From Amaurobius ferox (lineage: Eukaryota; Arthropoda; Arachnida; Araneae; Amaurobiidae), in the NCBI GenBank assembly GCA_951213105.1, contig OX578147.1:121735399-121799398 (forward strand): a stretch of DNA of 64,000 bases, written 5' to 3'. The notes under the pieces are model-generated. The model was not told the DNA's origin. It worked only from the letters and a program-made list of their open reading frames with translations, and ran no database searches. A program made the position numbers and the translations under genes. Below are positions 47,291 to 59,299 of this stretch, piece by piece; within the stretch, counting starts at the first letter, position 1; each line of letters starts with the position of its first letter.

Positions 47291-50283
47291 CAATTGTACC
47301 TGTACAAGACAATTTTATTCGTCTTTTCTCGTTATTGAATTATTTCGGTCTATTACTAAAATAACGGAATATATTTTGACTAGTTTTGCCTGGAAAGCTC
47401 ACTGGTATAAATTGTCATTGGTTGACCATTATTGCTGTTATTAATCCCCATTTTAAGAACGTGAAAATGCATTATTTCGCAATGAGAAAATCTGATTAAA
47501 CAGCATATTGGCAGCGAAGGTCTGACGATTTTTCGTAACAAGAGAAAATTCAATGTTTTCGTGGCATGCTGTTTCTTAATAATTGCTTGAATTATTGGTA
47601 TAATTCTGTTCATAAATAAATTTCTGGTAGCTGAAATGTGTAAGAAAACGTTCTCGATTTCATCTTAACCTCTTCCCCCCCCCCAACTCTATCAAATTTA
47701 TTTAATTTATTCATAATAAATTCTGCCCGTAAGTTTTTATAAGGACTTAATACTATTTTAAATTTTAATATAAAAGTTGATGTCAATGTTTAATACAGCA
47801 AAATTTCATTGGAATTCATCTTTATGCATAATTATAAATTTTAAATTAAGAGAAATGTTTAATATTTACTAACCAATAGGGGGATACTTCTTTAATTTTA
47901 GAGTTAAAATCTATGGATGTAAGGCTGAAACATACGATTTTACCGTAATTGCAAATTTGTTAAGGATATCAGTTCTCTGAATCATCTTTTTCTGCTTGTC
48001 CTTGTTCCCTTCCTACTTCTCCTGTTCACTTCCTAGATTGTATGGGCGTCTCCTTGGGACAGCTGTCGGTTGAGCAGGAATTTGTCTGTGACTCTCTTTT
48101 GCGGCATGGTCTTTTGGACTTTGTGTAGGCTTTCCTACACTCAGGGGATTGGAAACAACACAACATTCTCTGAATGTCCGATAAGTTACCTACTTTAAGA
48201 GTATAAGATTTAAAATAAATAAATTCCTAAGTAACATTTTGAAATTGAGCTCACATGTCAAATATTCGTACATGACTAAGAGCACCAAAGCATTCTAACC
48301 GAAGCATACGCCGAATCATTCTGCATGACTAAGAGAGCACCGAAATAAAGAACACAAACACTAAGGTGTTCGCGAGCACCACTGTTCTAGCGATAGCTTA
48401 TGATAATTGCCGCATTATCCAACGTCTTCCGATCTAATGATTTAAAATATATACTTAATTTGTATTACGCTGATAGCGTCCTTGGTTTTAACATTATCAT
48501 CACCACCGCTCAGTTGAATTCCAATTATAGATGTCCAGTTAATCTGAACATAAAAGCAAAGGAATTCCGCCACAATAAGATTATGACTCAAATTATCCTC
48601 AATTGAAACGACATAGTGGGATGTATTCCGACAGAAATTTCTACTCATCGCCACAGATAATAACAACCAGGTCCAGAGGGACTGTATATTCTCACATGAT
48701 AGCGAAATTACAATCGTGCATCGTGATTGCTTCGGAAACGTGGTTTCAGTGCTCAATTTCAACGCGATTACAAGAGAAGGGTGCATGTTATAAGTATTTA
48801 TTACACAAGCAGCAGCTCATACTAGACGTTCAACTAAATGTTCACAGAATAGACATGAAGTCTGAAAGTAGTAGTAGTACAATGTGCATACGATGTTCGC
48901 TTCAAGTTGATTTGGAATTCATGTAAGTAGAATCAGTGCTGATTGGGGATAGATTTCAGCACGGGTATTTTTGAGGAACGATATTGATACAGTATCGATA
49001 CATCACTAAACGATACATTTTGATATACCGTAACGATGCACTACTAAACGATGTATATTGATACGATACACTACATAAGCTCGTCCATCACTAATAGAAT
49101 CTCATGGTCAGTGAATAACCATTGACTAACTATAAAATCTTACCATATGCTTCAGTTTTGCAATTGTCACTAATGGCTAACCAAATTAAAGTTAACAAGC
49201 TGGACAAACGGAGGATTCCGATGGAGATAGCCAGTTCGACGATGTCGATTGTATATGTATAAATCCAGTATTATTTATAACATGTGTTTTCACTCATATT
49301 TTGCAATATCCATATAAGTGTGTAAGTTTTTAAGTACCTATAAATTTGTATGTAAGTGGGTATTGGGACGTCTTTGGACGGGGTAGTTGGGGGCTTTCCT
49401 CTATTATTTTACGAAGATCCAAACAATAGAAATTCACGGTCATATGGAGAGTAGAAACTAGTTAAATGTTGCCTAAATATTATCTGAATATCTTGAGGAA
49501 ATTATAACTTCACCGATACCCTCCTAAATTTTTCTCATAAATGTTGTTAGATTACTATTGACTATACTATATACTGAAAGCTATTATCTCTATCTGCGAC
49601 AAATTTGATCGAACATCGACAATTCTTGACGAGCTCAAGAAGTTTGAAAATCCAAGCAATTGATCTAAATTCTCCGGATTAAAATAGCCAGGATTTTGGG
49701 AAACTTTCCATAGAATATTTATGAGCATGCTCATTTATTTGAAAAAAAAAATACAACATTTCTGTCTGTCAAGCTTGATGACAAATTTGGCGAAGTTTGA
49801 CAAATTTACCAACATATTTGATCAAAATCGCCAATAAAGTGACTCAAGTGAACAGGTTGATCAACAAGCGACTGAAATGCCAAAAATAAGGTTGCGATAC
49901 TCATAATGTCAGTAAGTTGACTAAGCTGGCAATATATGTCTATGAAAATCAAATTTCTTTGATAATTCACTGTTCGTTGAATATGTGCGTTTTGTTAGTG
50001 GCTTAGAATTAGGCTTTTTACTAGGGAATTTGGGGGTCGCAAAATAATTGCGAGGTTCCGAGTTCGAGGAGCAATTAATGTTCATCAGAAGAGGTACAAG
50101 TGTCTTGAGGAGTTTCGGAATAAAAGGGTAGCAGTCGGGCGACTCGGGAGTGGCCTCTTTTATCACTATTTTTATGTATCCCAACATACAGTGGGCTTCC
50201 CATAATTATTTATTTATGAAATGACATTCATTATTTACATGAAAGTGCATAACATATATAAATTTTCTTGTCTTCTGTCACAG

Positions 50284-50530
50284 CTGGTGGTCGTTTTGAA
50301 GTGGACGAGAGGTCAGGGGAAGTTCGCACCTTAGGAAGCGACCCTTTCATGTTAGACAAGGAGTATGTACTGTACGTAAAAGCAGAGGACCACAATGGAA
50401 TGACGGAAGACAGGCAACACCAGTCAACCGGAGAGGAGAGGCTCTCTATCATGGGCGGCAAGAGGCCGCCCCAGTTCTATATGCAGAAATATGAAGCAAC
50501 TATTCCTGAAAACCAGAGGAAGGACTCGGA
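50284..50530 (+). CDS. Neural cadherin, next internal exon
   Basis: Acceptor CTGTCACAG ends at 50283; donor GTAAGT begins at 50531. It is 247 bp, entering in phase 1 and leaving in phase 2. Spliced to the 43400 exon it gives VRDR-T-GGRFEVDERSGEVR, which restores the uninterrupted cadherin repeat known from arthropod N-cadherin. The exon ends the repeat (EYVLYVKAEDHNGM) and carries an insertion-like segment (STGEERLSIMGGKRPPQFYM). It then begins the next repeat with YEATIPENQRKDSE, containing the PEN calcium-site motif. The following exon is not within the remaining 13 kb, so the next intron exceeds the window. Confidence 0.94.
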
Positions 50531-51343
50531 GTAAGTCAAATTTATAAATACTAAGAGTGTGGATAATATTAAGAGTGCAGAACTAAGTTTTGCGAAAAAT
50601 AAGCAAACAAATGAATACGGTGTAAAAGAAAAACAATCAGACCAATGCAATAAATATTGCTGTACCGTTATTATATAAGCTTCTGAAATACTTATATACA
50701 TTTTTTTTTTACATAAAGACATTGAGAACCCAGCAAAAATCTACTTTTTTAAATGCTATCATGTGCATATTACGATCATATGCGTGTGTGTGTCAATCAA
50801 TCAAGGAATTTAGAGACCAAATTCTGGATGCAGAAAGTAGAGGTTTGCCTGAAATGGAAGGTACGAATCTTGGAATGAAATGGAAAAGTGTAAAAAAAAG
50901 ATTAAATTTTGGAGCAAAAATGAGAAAGTCATTGTCAATAACTATGTTTATATCCCCCTTTCCCCTCAGATTTTTAACACACATGCAGTTTGAGAATTCC
51001 AGCTATACTTCCTTCAGTTTCCTTCCGTTATAACCACCTTCGGCTACTGAATACAAATATTTCGTTTATACGTCTTTCTCCCAGATCCACAATTATAAAC
51101 TTCTGTTCATTTAAAGATTCCAACCAAGTTAATTTAAAGATTTAGGTTGCTACCACCTAAAAACTCAATAGCTTTATTGAAAACTCAATAACTTTATTAA
51201 TTGCGGTTTAATAAAAAAATGAACATCGTTTTCCTCTCATTCCATTATGGTCAATAAAATATAAATTGATCCCCACCCACATATTTCGTTTATAGTCTTT
51301 TAAGTTATTCTTCTCATTTTGATCGAGAGGTATGACGATGAAA
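50531..51343. other. Start of the next CadN intron, no gene seen
   Basis: AT-rich. A 103-codon open frame at 50722-51033 has no recognisable domain. Confidence 0.5.
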
Positions 51344-51505
51344 GGGTCCTATTCCAAACTTGACATCGTAGTTCCGCGTCCATCGATAGAGGGCACTCCT
51401 ATAGCGGGGTGACAGACTCTATTGCAAACACAATAGACATACTATAGAAGTGCCCTCTATCGATCGACCCAAAAATATGAACGAGAAAGTTTGGAATAGA
51501 GCCCC
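51344..51505. mobile_element. 162 bp MITE-like inverted-repeat element
   Basis: The left arm begins GGGTCCTATTCCAAACTT and contains CATCGATAGAGGGCACTCCT with ATAG. The right arm is the complement (CTATAGAAGTGCCCTCTATC ... GTTTGGAATAGAGCCCC). The arms are about 60 bp with a ~40 bp core that itself pairs (TCTATTG/CAATAGA). The whole element would fold as one hairpin. No target duplication is obvious. Confidence 0.8.
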
Positions 51506-52780
51506 ATAAGCGTATAATCGGGGCTCAAAAGATTGTATTGAAAAATAAAATATATTTTATTTATATTTCGTTACTGGTCACGAAAACGGAAAAAAGAAAT
51601 AGGTATTTTTAATACCCGCTATTTTCCTGCTCCAGCAACTATTGATAGTCGCGATTGTTAAAAAAGTGATCTAGTTATAATTAAATACGTACTTGCATTC
51701 CTATAAACAATCCCAAATTTTAACTTGGATATGCATAAATTTATTTTAATAATATAACAGAATATTTCCGGATTTTAAATTAAGGATTACTCTGAATGTT
51801 TAAATAATTATCTAAAATTTAGATTTAAGTTGAAAATACTCATTCGCCTTTTATATTTTTTCATTTTACCATGTCATTATCTGTCTCTACCTCAAAAACA
51901 AGGGGCAGGGGATGAAATGTATTGATGAAATCGAAATAATATATACATCTATTATACAAAGTTTTATTAAAAACTGCTAAAAAATATGAAAAAAATTTCA
52001 AATGCTAATATAAAAATACTGAGAGAAGAGTTTAAAGCTAATATATTTCAAAATTCCACTACCAGATTAAAAACGGTAAAAATGCAAATTCCTTTAAGTA
52101 ACCAAAATCTACCGATTCGATGTATTTGTTGTTCTAGGACAAATTAAAAATTGCCAGTAATTTTCCCCATTACTTTCTAAGCTGAAATCCCAAACCAATG
52201 ATATTTTCTCTATCATATTAAAATCCATTTAAATAATGACAATCTAGATACAAATAATCTAAACTGCTGCTAATAACTAACAATGTTTCTGTTAAACTTT
52301 ATATGACTTCAGACAAACTAATTAGAACCATTTTGTAGGTAACAATAGTTGTATCAAATTAATTCTTTAAAAATGCGTCAGCTTGGCGTAATTATATCTT
52401 GCCATGGCTCCGATTTTCATAATTGAGTTTTAAGCCATCCTTTGTGTTCTATTCATATTAAATGAAGCGATAAATTAAGATTAAATTAATTTTATTCTGC
52501 TTAGAACATCCGCTTTTATATTAAACAGCTGACCAATTTATTCTTTTTGATATTCTTACAATGGAAAATTGTGTACATTTTAGCAGTTTACTTACAGTGA
52601 AATAATTGCAACTTAAAAGTTTTATTGAGTAATAGTTTTGAACGTAAAACTTTTTGTTAATCTTCAAAGACGTGATGAAAGATATCTGGAGTATTAAGCT
52701 CCACTTGACTTTCTCAAGTATTCATATTCCATATATAGCATATTATATTGTTTAACCCCTCCAGTACCATAATCATTTTA
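51506..52780. other. No gene seen
   Basis: AT-rich intronic DNA without recognisable repeats or coding signal. Confidence 0.4.
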
Positions 52781-52783
52781 AGA

Positions 52784-52799
52784 GGGGGGGGGGGGGGGG
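52784..52799. repeat. Run of 16 G
   Basis: A homopolymer G run followed by TGAGGGTG; notable in DNA this AT-rich. It may form a quadruplex or be a sequencing weak point. Confidence 0.9.
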
Positions 52800-52870
52800 T
52801 GAGGGTGTCTTTCTATGTTTCGATCGACAGTCTTTCCCTACAATGGGTAGTGTACGTAAAAGTGAAAACT

Positions 52871-53436
52871 CCAGTTATGCTGAACTAATATATCCTCAAA
52901 AGTATATCAGAAATATCGTCTGCTGTTTTTAATATGTTAATAATCAGACGATAATCACAGACCCAATTTTTTATTAATCGGAGAACACGGTATTTTCCCA
53001 AAGTGAAGAAATTTTTATTTTACAGCATTATTTCTCAAGCCATTCTTATGAGTGTCATTGAAGAGTGTCATTGAAGAGTGTCATTGAAGAGTTTTAGCAA
53101 CACAGTCTCTATTTCAGACAGTTTATCCTGAGTTGAAAAGAAAGGCTCGCCTGTTCATTTTGTCTGCTGTTTCTTGAAAACAATCTCTTCTAATCTCGTA
53201 ATTATTTAATTGTCAGGGGTTTTAAAGCATGCGTCTATCTTCTAAAACTCTTCGTTGACAACCTCATAAAAATGGTTAAAGAAATACTGCTTTAAAATAA
53301 AATTTCGTTCCATTCGAGAAAATGCCATGTTCTTCGATTAATGAAAAATAGGTCTGTAATGATCATCTGACGTATTAAAAACGGCAGACGATATTTCTGA
53401 TATAATTTTGAGGGTATATAAGTGCCACCTATCTGA
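52871..53436. mobile_element. Inverted-repeat element with about 90 bp arms
   Basis: The left arm (52871-52970) contains TATATCAGAAATATCGTCTG and CTGTTTTTAATA, then an ACAGACC end. The right arm (53346-53436) is its complement, with GGCAGACGATATTTCTGATA. Arms are about 80 percent alike and the loop is about 375 bp. A 13 bp triple repeat (GAGTGTCATTGAA, 53050-53088) lies inside. Probably a MITE. No transposase. Confidence 0.75.
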
Positions 53437-54134
53437 AGTTGAAAAAAAATATACTATCTAAATTTATTTTTTTTTTCTCCTTTGCGGATTAATAAGCGGT
53501 GTTCAGATTTCTCTTTATCTGACCGACTGTACATAAATGACAAGATTATTTCTTAATTTTAATCAAGCTTATGTGCCATTAAAAATGCCTGACATATTTG
53601 AAGCATTATCATAGGATTACCCTCTATAACCCTCTAAGTTCAGATTTAAAATTGTTAATTTTGTCATTATACAGTTCTCCATTTCTTCATTTTTATGGCC
53701 AACACCAACCTAGTAGTGGCTCACTCCTACTGGTAGTCCGGCAGTATTAACGTATCTGATAACAATTGTTAACTTGTCAGAGTGTGAAAAGTCAGAGGTT
53801 AGGAAGTATTTTGCTTCTTTTTATTCGGAAGCAATAAAAATGTCTAACGCTATTTTCCAAAATGTTGATAAATTCGTCATAAGAATTTACTGACAAGTAC
53901 AACACATTCCCATTCCCTTTATTTGCAAATTCGGACAAATGCTTTTGTAGCAAAGGATCGAATTTTGTTAAAAGTTTAATACAACTCTAATAATTTCCGT
54001 TACTTTTATTGCCAACAATTTAATTGCTCCCTCGAAAGGCCAATCCTCTCGAAATTAAAAATTTCATGACTTTGACAATCCTAAGCAATATATTTTCCCA
54101 ATAGTTAATATTTTTAGAGAATTACAAAGTAATT
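53437..54134. other. No gene seen
   Basis: AT-rich DNA; nothing supportable. Confidence 0.4.
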
Positions 54135-54545
54135 TTGAAAATTGCAAAGAACTTTGCTGTCCCAACAGGGAATCGAACCATAATTCTCCGAACTGGCCAG
54201 CCGACGTTCCACAACAGCTACTGGGACGAAGTTGCAAACTCTTGTCGACGAAGTGGACTTTTCATTCTCCACCCTCTAATGTCAGATTGGCGGGCAACTG
54301 ACAATCTAATAGACCATCTCCTGTTACTTTTACCTCAGATTAGCCTCCTGTTCTACTAATTTTAGCCAGATTAGTATCCTAGTGATCGTTATCCTCTCAA
54401 TTTGAAATCGGCGCTCAATCTTCCAGAGTCTACTGGATCCGTACTAGTCGTACTACGGTCACTTTCAGTCCTCCGACATTAAACATGTAGGAGGTCTGAA
54501 GACCCCAGACCGTGCGACTCACATAGTGGGTTTAGAGTAGCCCAC
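54135..54545 (-). repeat. tRNA-like cassette plus module A, and head of module B
   Basis: On the - strand: module A (about 54270-54475) followed by a tRNA-like segment (about 54160-54230; box A altered, box B lost to GGTTCGATTCCC-like sequence). At 54483-54545 the head of module B appears in the opposite orientation (TAGGAGGTCTGAAGACCCCA, ending GTGGGTTTAGAGTAG). The junction CCCACTATGTGATT that follows repeats part of that head inverted. Confidence 0.7.
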
Positions 54546-54559
54546 TATGTGATTTTTTT

Positions 54560-55505
54560 CATCATTTTAGATCTAAAAAATCTGATGTGGGCAACACATG
54601 ACTTTCCTTATATAATGTAATGAATTTACTACTTTTACAGTAAAATAAATAGGTTTTTCTTATAGTAGATACTAATATTCTTTCCAAGATATTGAATTTT
54701 ACACAATTAGTCGTCATTTTCATTGATTTAGAGTCTTTTTTATCCATTTGGCGAGATTTTCGTTTTGGCAACATTTCAAAAAGTCGCCAAGTTGCCGACA
54801 TTCCGCCAAATTCGTCGCCAAAATCTCGCCAAGCGTTATGGACAAAGAATTAAGTTATTTTTACAACAGATAAATGACTATTGGCGTTCAAATACAAAAG
54901 TATTACTCAAAGTATCTTTTTTCATGAAGGGAACGAGCTAGATCCACGAGAATGATGTCATCCAATTTATCACATGGTATTACATATGAAAAGTAAACAT
55001 GTTTCTCAATAGGAAATATTTTTTTGTATTTTATGAGTTTTTGATAATTTTTTTTTAAAATGTGCAATATCTCGAGAACGGTTCATGTTAGCGTTCTAAA
55101 ATTTATGTCAATCGTTTTCTAATGAAAAATTACATAAGAAATGTCTATTTACGTAACTTTATTAGTGGTTTTTGATGATTTTTTTCAAAATTTCATTCGA
55201 AAATTTAGGAGGGTTCTGTACATTCGATTGCGTATAAAAACAATAGACTTCTAGTATTTACGGATTGTGATTTCAGTTACCGTGTTTACGGACTTCTAGT
55301 GTTTACGGATGTGTGTCGTCAGTTATCGGCTCCACAGACTCACTGACACACACACACACACACACACAGACATCACTTCAAAAATGTTTGATTCATGATC
55401 AGGGATGCTTGAAACGTGCTCTCCCGTCGAAAACTCGAATTCGAATTTTCGACCCCGTCACAATACTTTCCTTATACTTTATGTATATAAGGAAAGTAAT
55501 AAATG
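54560..55505 (-). repeat. Dispersed repeat R1, nested in the tRNA-like composite
   Basis: Near-complete copy close in sequence to 58165-59175: right end first (AAATCTGATGTGGGCAACAC), the GCGAGATTTT/TTCGTCGCC group, TATCTCGAGAACGGTTCATG, the (CA)n tract and the palindromic end at about 55465-55500. There is a small internal disruption near 55270-55320. It sits between two parts of the composite repeat. Confidence 0.85.
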
Positions 55506-56280
55506 TTCGTTTGGCGGGATGGTAGACCTTGGGTTCTTCCTGAGTGCAGGAGGTATCCTTTCCCGGCCGTGCAGCTAGCTACTCTAAACCCACTATGTGA
55601 GTCGCACGGTCCGGGGTCTTCAGACTTCCGACATTTTGAACCTTTTTATTTGTATTTTTTCTAATTTTTCTTTTCTAAATTTTATTCTAAATTTCTGTTT
55701 TTGTTTTTCATGTGCCTAATTTTTTTTTCCTTTTCAAATATTTTCTTTTTATATATTTTCTAAATTTTACTTTTAAAATTTAATATTTTCTTTAATTTTA
55801 ATCTATTTTTCATTATGTTAATATACCTCCCTCTAAATTTTATTTTTCAATGATCTTATTCGTCATTTATCTATATTCGCAATAACCCTTTTCCCATTTT
55901 TGAAAAATGGACGTACTTGTCAAGTTCAAATATAATGTAAAATTGTCTGTTTAACCACACTATTTTTCATCAATTGCTATCTTTTTAGACCTAAATGTTC
56001 GTTTGGCGGGATGGTAGACTTGGGTGCCTCCTGAGTGTAGAAGGTATCCTTTCCCGGCCGTGCAGCTAGCTACTCTAAACCCACTATGTGAGTCGCAAAG
56101 TCTAGTCTTCAGACCTCCGACATATTTGCACTAACCTACAGTGTTGAATTATTTGGGCGTCATTGTAAAGAGCCTTTCTGTCCCAACCGGGAATCGAACC
56201 CTGGATCTTCGAACTGGCCAGCTGACACTCTACCGTTGAGCTACTGGGACGAAATTGCAAGCTGTTATCGAAGTTAACTC
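55506..56280 (-). repeat. Module B, module head and tRNA-like cassette
   Basis: On the - strand: tRNA-like segment (about 56185-56255), which is the best-preserved one, with GTCCCAGTAGCTCAACGGTA and box B GGTTCGATTCCC. Then a linker, then module B from about 56125 down to 55640, then the start of a further module B (55505-55635). Its acceptor-stem halves GTCCCAG and TTGGGAC pair, so it is the copy closest to a functional tRNA fold. Confidence 0.8.
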
Positions 56281-56339
56281 CGCAAAATATCCTTGGTTAT
56301 TATTTAATCGATTTACATATATATGCGGATATTTTCTTG

Positions 56340-56640
56340 GTGAATCTTTTCAAAGCCCAGAATTGTGAATCTACCAAATAATTTACAGGGAATGCAAACC
56401 ATTTTCCCAATTCAATAAGAATAGGATTAACCGATTTAGTTTCTGTTTCTTGCCATTCAACAGAACTTGGTAAAACATTGCATAAATTGCAAATCCATTT
56501 TTAATTTTATAAGCAACTTTTGATGGATGCACTAGTTTGTCAGTATCAATTAGGGATCTGTTTACTCTAATTATTATTTGCGAAATTTTATAATCGTTTA
56601 TATCGCTCCATTTCACAGGATCACTGTAGTGCACATAATC
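56340..56640 (-). pseudogene. Fragment of a ZMYM/hAT-type transposase, frameshifted
   Basis: The - strand frame reads DPVKWSDINDYKISQIIIRV near its start and LLNGKKQKLNRLILF near its end. The neighbouring frame continues KMVCIPCKLFG. This order (DPxKW, NGxK...WL-like, then C-x2-C-KLFG) is that of the TTF/ZMYM-type zinc-finger region at the N terminus of many hAT-related transposases and host genes derived from them. The frame change and loss of conserved residues mark it as decayed. Family call is from motif memory only. Confidence 0.5.
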
Positions 56641-56689
56641 GGTTGCTTTTCGTTTTAAAATTTTGTAGGGATAGCACCTCAGCGTCTGG

Positions 56690-56945
56690 ACATTAGCTAT
56701 GTAGCCTTTGACCCGCCTCGCTTAAGCGGATAGCTGTGAATTGTTCTTGGGAGTTCCGACTCGGGCTCTTGAAGTAAGTTCTTCCAGGTTGCGGGGAAGG
56801 ACTAGCCTTTATGGCCATGGTCTCGAATCCATAGGCGACTGGAGTCGAGACTTGGCGGGATCATTTTCCGGCCCTCGCCCGGCGAATTATTCAGCTGACT
56901 TCTCTCCCCGAGTTGCCGTCTCACTCGGTGGCCGATAAGTGCGTA
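56690..56945. repeat. GC-rich island of unknown origin
   Basis: About 250 bp near 50-55 percent GC, with CGCCTCGCTTAAGCGGATAG, GGCGACTGGAGTCGAGAC and CCGGCCCTCGCCCGGCGA. Not recognised as rRNA or tRNA. A 65-codon frame on + has no known motif. Composition fits a SINE or other inserted element. Confidence 0.4.
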
Positions 56946-58164
56946 TAACCCCACAGATTGACGATGTGTATTAGCTTAATCTGTCTTCTAATTCTAAATC
57001 AACCTTTTCTGCACACTCACATATTCTCGAATTTCTTCTTCCTCGGTTACCTTCAGTAATGATCTCTCTATTACTTACTACCTCCTTCTCATAAGAAATT
57101 GCATCCGTACTACATTCATTATCAAAAGTTTTTTTTTTCAGGGGGAGGGGGGTTTGGGGGAGGAATAAGTTTAAAGAGGAATTTTTGCCATGAATGTGCC
57201 TTGCTTTATTGTCTTGTTTTCCTTCCATTTACAATATTCGTAACCACTTTTTTTCCTTAGCTGGAATCTCATACATACAAGTAGTATAATAGCAGATCTA
57301 AAAACAATTCAACGTTACACTAGATTCCTAACAAAAGGCGTGTTGCTTAAAGAAAACGTCATGCATTATTCATAAGTATTGCAATTAAAAACCATACCCA
57401 CACGCCCCTCTTAAGTCACGCTTAACTGTTGTAAATGTATGCTAGAACTTCATTCAGAAATTGTAAAAAATTCAGATGATTACATTTGCTTAAATTGTTT
57501 TATTTACTACTAGAACGATTTGCTCGCATTCCCCAGGCCGTAAATAAACGCCCGTTACAACTCAATTCGTCAGGCATGCTACCCGTACAACTTTACGGCC
57601 GTTTAAAATCCCAATTGCTAACTTTAGACGTCATTATCGTAGAAACGTGATTTTTACAAGGAATGCTTATAATGCTGTTACAATCTTATATTTCAAAATT
57701 CAAATCTCTATTTATAAAACTCGAGATTTTGAATTTGAAATTCTACGACCGAAGCGTCATCCGTTTTGAATTCCCGGTTTCGTCAGAGATACGCTTAACC
57801 ACGATCTTGCCGCTGTGCCTCTAATGAAATTCAAACCGTATTTTTCCCTAAGCGTTTTATAGTGGTTTTAGCGGTCGCAAAGGAAGTTCGAACCTATAAA
57901 ATAACTGAAAAACCAATTTGAAATCAAGAAATAAATAACTCTGAGAAACTCTTATTCGGGTCCTGAAGTGTATATGTACCCAATTTCATGGTCGTATGAC
58001 GCTTGGATCCCCAGCTGATATCTTCCTTTATTACATAAGATTGCGCGCTGGACCAGTTCACTGGTTTCAAAATTCTTTTACAATTTGGATGCCGCTCTCA
58101 GGACAGTACGCAGCTGGAACTTTCTGCAGAACTACAATAATATAATATTTGCACTATGCATAAT
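56946..58164. other. Mixed DNA with a possible tRNA-like segment
   Basis: A GC-richer patch at about 57740-57900 reads on the - strand AGATCGTGGTTAAGCGTATC followed by GGGAATTCAAA, loosely like boxes A and B. Otherwise no gene. A GGGGGAGGGGGG run lies at about 57140-57152. Confidence 0.35.
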
Positions 58165-58965
58165 ATTTAAAATACTTTACAAAAAAATCTGATGTGGGCA
58201 ACACATGACTTTCCTTATATAATGTAATGAATTTACTTCTTTTGCAGTAAAAAAATAGGTTTTTCTTATAGTAGATACTAATATTCTTTCCAAGATATTG
58301 AATTTTCGACAATCAGTCGTCATTTTCATTGATTTAGCATCATTTTTATCCATTTGGCGAGATTTTCATTAATTTGGCAACATTTCAAAAACGTCGCCAA
58401 GTTGGCGACATTCCGCCAAATTCGTCGCCAAAATCTCGCCAAGCGTTATGCACTAAGAAAAAAGTTATTCTTACAGCAGATAAATGACTATTGGCGTTCA
58501 AATACAAGAGTATTATTCAAAGTATATTTTTTCATGAATGGAACGAGCTAGATCCACGAGAATGATGTCACTCAATTTACCGCATGGTATTACATATGAA
58601 AAATGAACATGTTTCTCAATAGGAATTTTTTTTTTATGTGACTTTTTCATAATTTTTTTGAAAAATGCACAATATCTCGAGAATGGTTCATGTTAGCGTT
58701 CTAAAATTTATGCCAATCGTTTTCTAATGAAAAATTACATAAGAAATGTCTATTTGCGTAACTTTATTAGCGGTTTTGATTTCTTGACGATTTTTTCAAA
58801 ATTTCATTCGAAAATTTAGGGGGGTTCTAAACATTCGATTACGTATAAAAACAATAGGCTTCCAGTGTTCACGGATTGTGATTTTTGTAAAAAATTTGAT
58901 TCGAATCGGTCCATTCGTTCGTCAGTTATCGTCTCCACAGACTCACTGACACACACACACACATA

Positions 58966-59034
<69 letters not shown>

Positions 59035-59175
59035 ACACACAGACATCACCTCAAAAATGTTTGATTCGTGATCAGGGATGCTTGAATCGTGCTCTCCCGT
59101 CGAAAACTCGAATTCGAATTTTCGACCCCGTCACAATACTTTCCTTATACATTATGTATATAAGGAAAGTAATGA
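58165..59175 (-). repeat. Dispersed repeat R1 with expanded (CA)n
   Basis: The most complete R1 copy. It begins AAATCTGATGTGGGCAACAC and ends with the palindrome around TTTCCTTATACATTATGTAT plus ATAAGGAAAG. The (CA)n inside (58951-59042) has expanded to about 90 bp, compared with 20-30 bp in the other copies. Confidence 0.9.
58951..59042. repeat. (CA)n microsatellite inside R1
   Basis: CA run interrupted once by ATACTTTC and once by a T. Confidence 0.95.
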
Positions 59176-59299
59176 CGAATCGGCAATCAATTGATTTAAA
59201 TGAGCATCGACGAAATACGAAACAGCCCTTGCTAATGGATGTTCATGCCTCTTAACACGCTTTTTCATACCCCGCCAATGTTGTAGAGAACAAAAATAA

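Larger units (their letters stand above)
43401..50283 (+). other. CadN intron, 6.9 kb
   Basis: Donor GTGAGTAAAG, acceptor TTCTTGTCTTCTGTCACAG. The intron contains a 26 bp minisatellite, a triplicated ~290 bp unit, an LTR-like block and R9, all listed separately; the remaining DNA is AT-rich with no recognised gene. The ~100-codon open frames at 48.4-48.9 kb on both strands have no known motifs. No alternative, mutually exclusive cadherin exon is visible inside it. Confidence 0.85.

Noticed and set aside
48400..48926. Open frames of about 100 codons on both strands
   Set aside because: No domain is recognisable, and both strands are open in the same place; it lies inside the CadN intron.
56690..56945. 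Fragment of ribosomal RNA
   Set aside because: GC-rich relative to surroundings, but no conserved rRNA segment was recognised.
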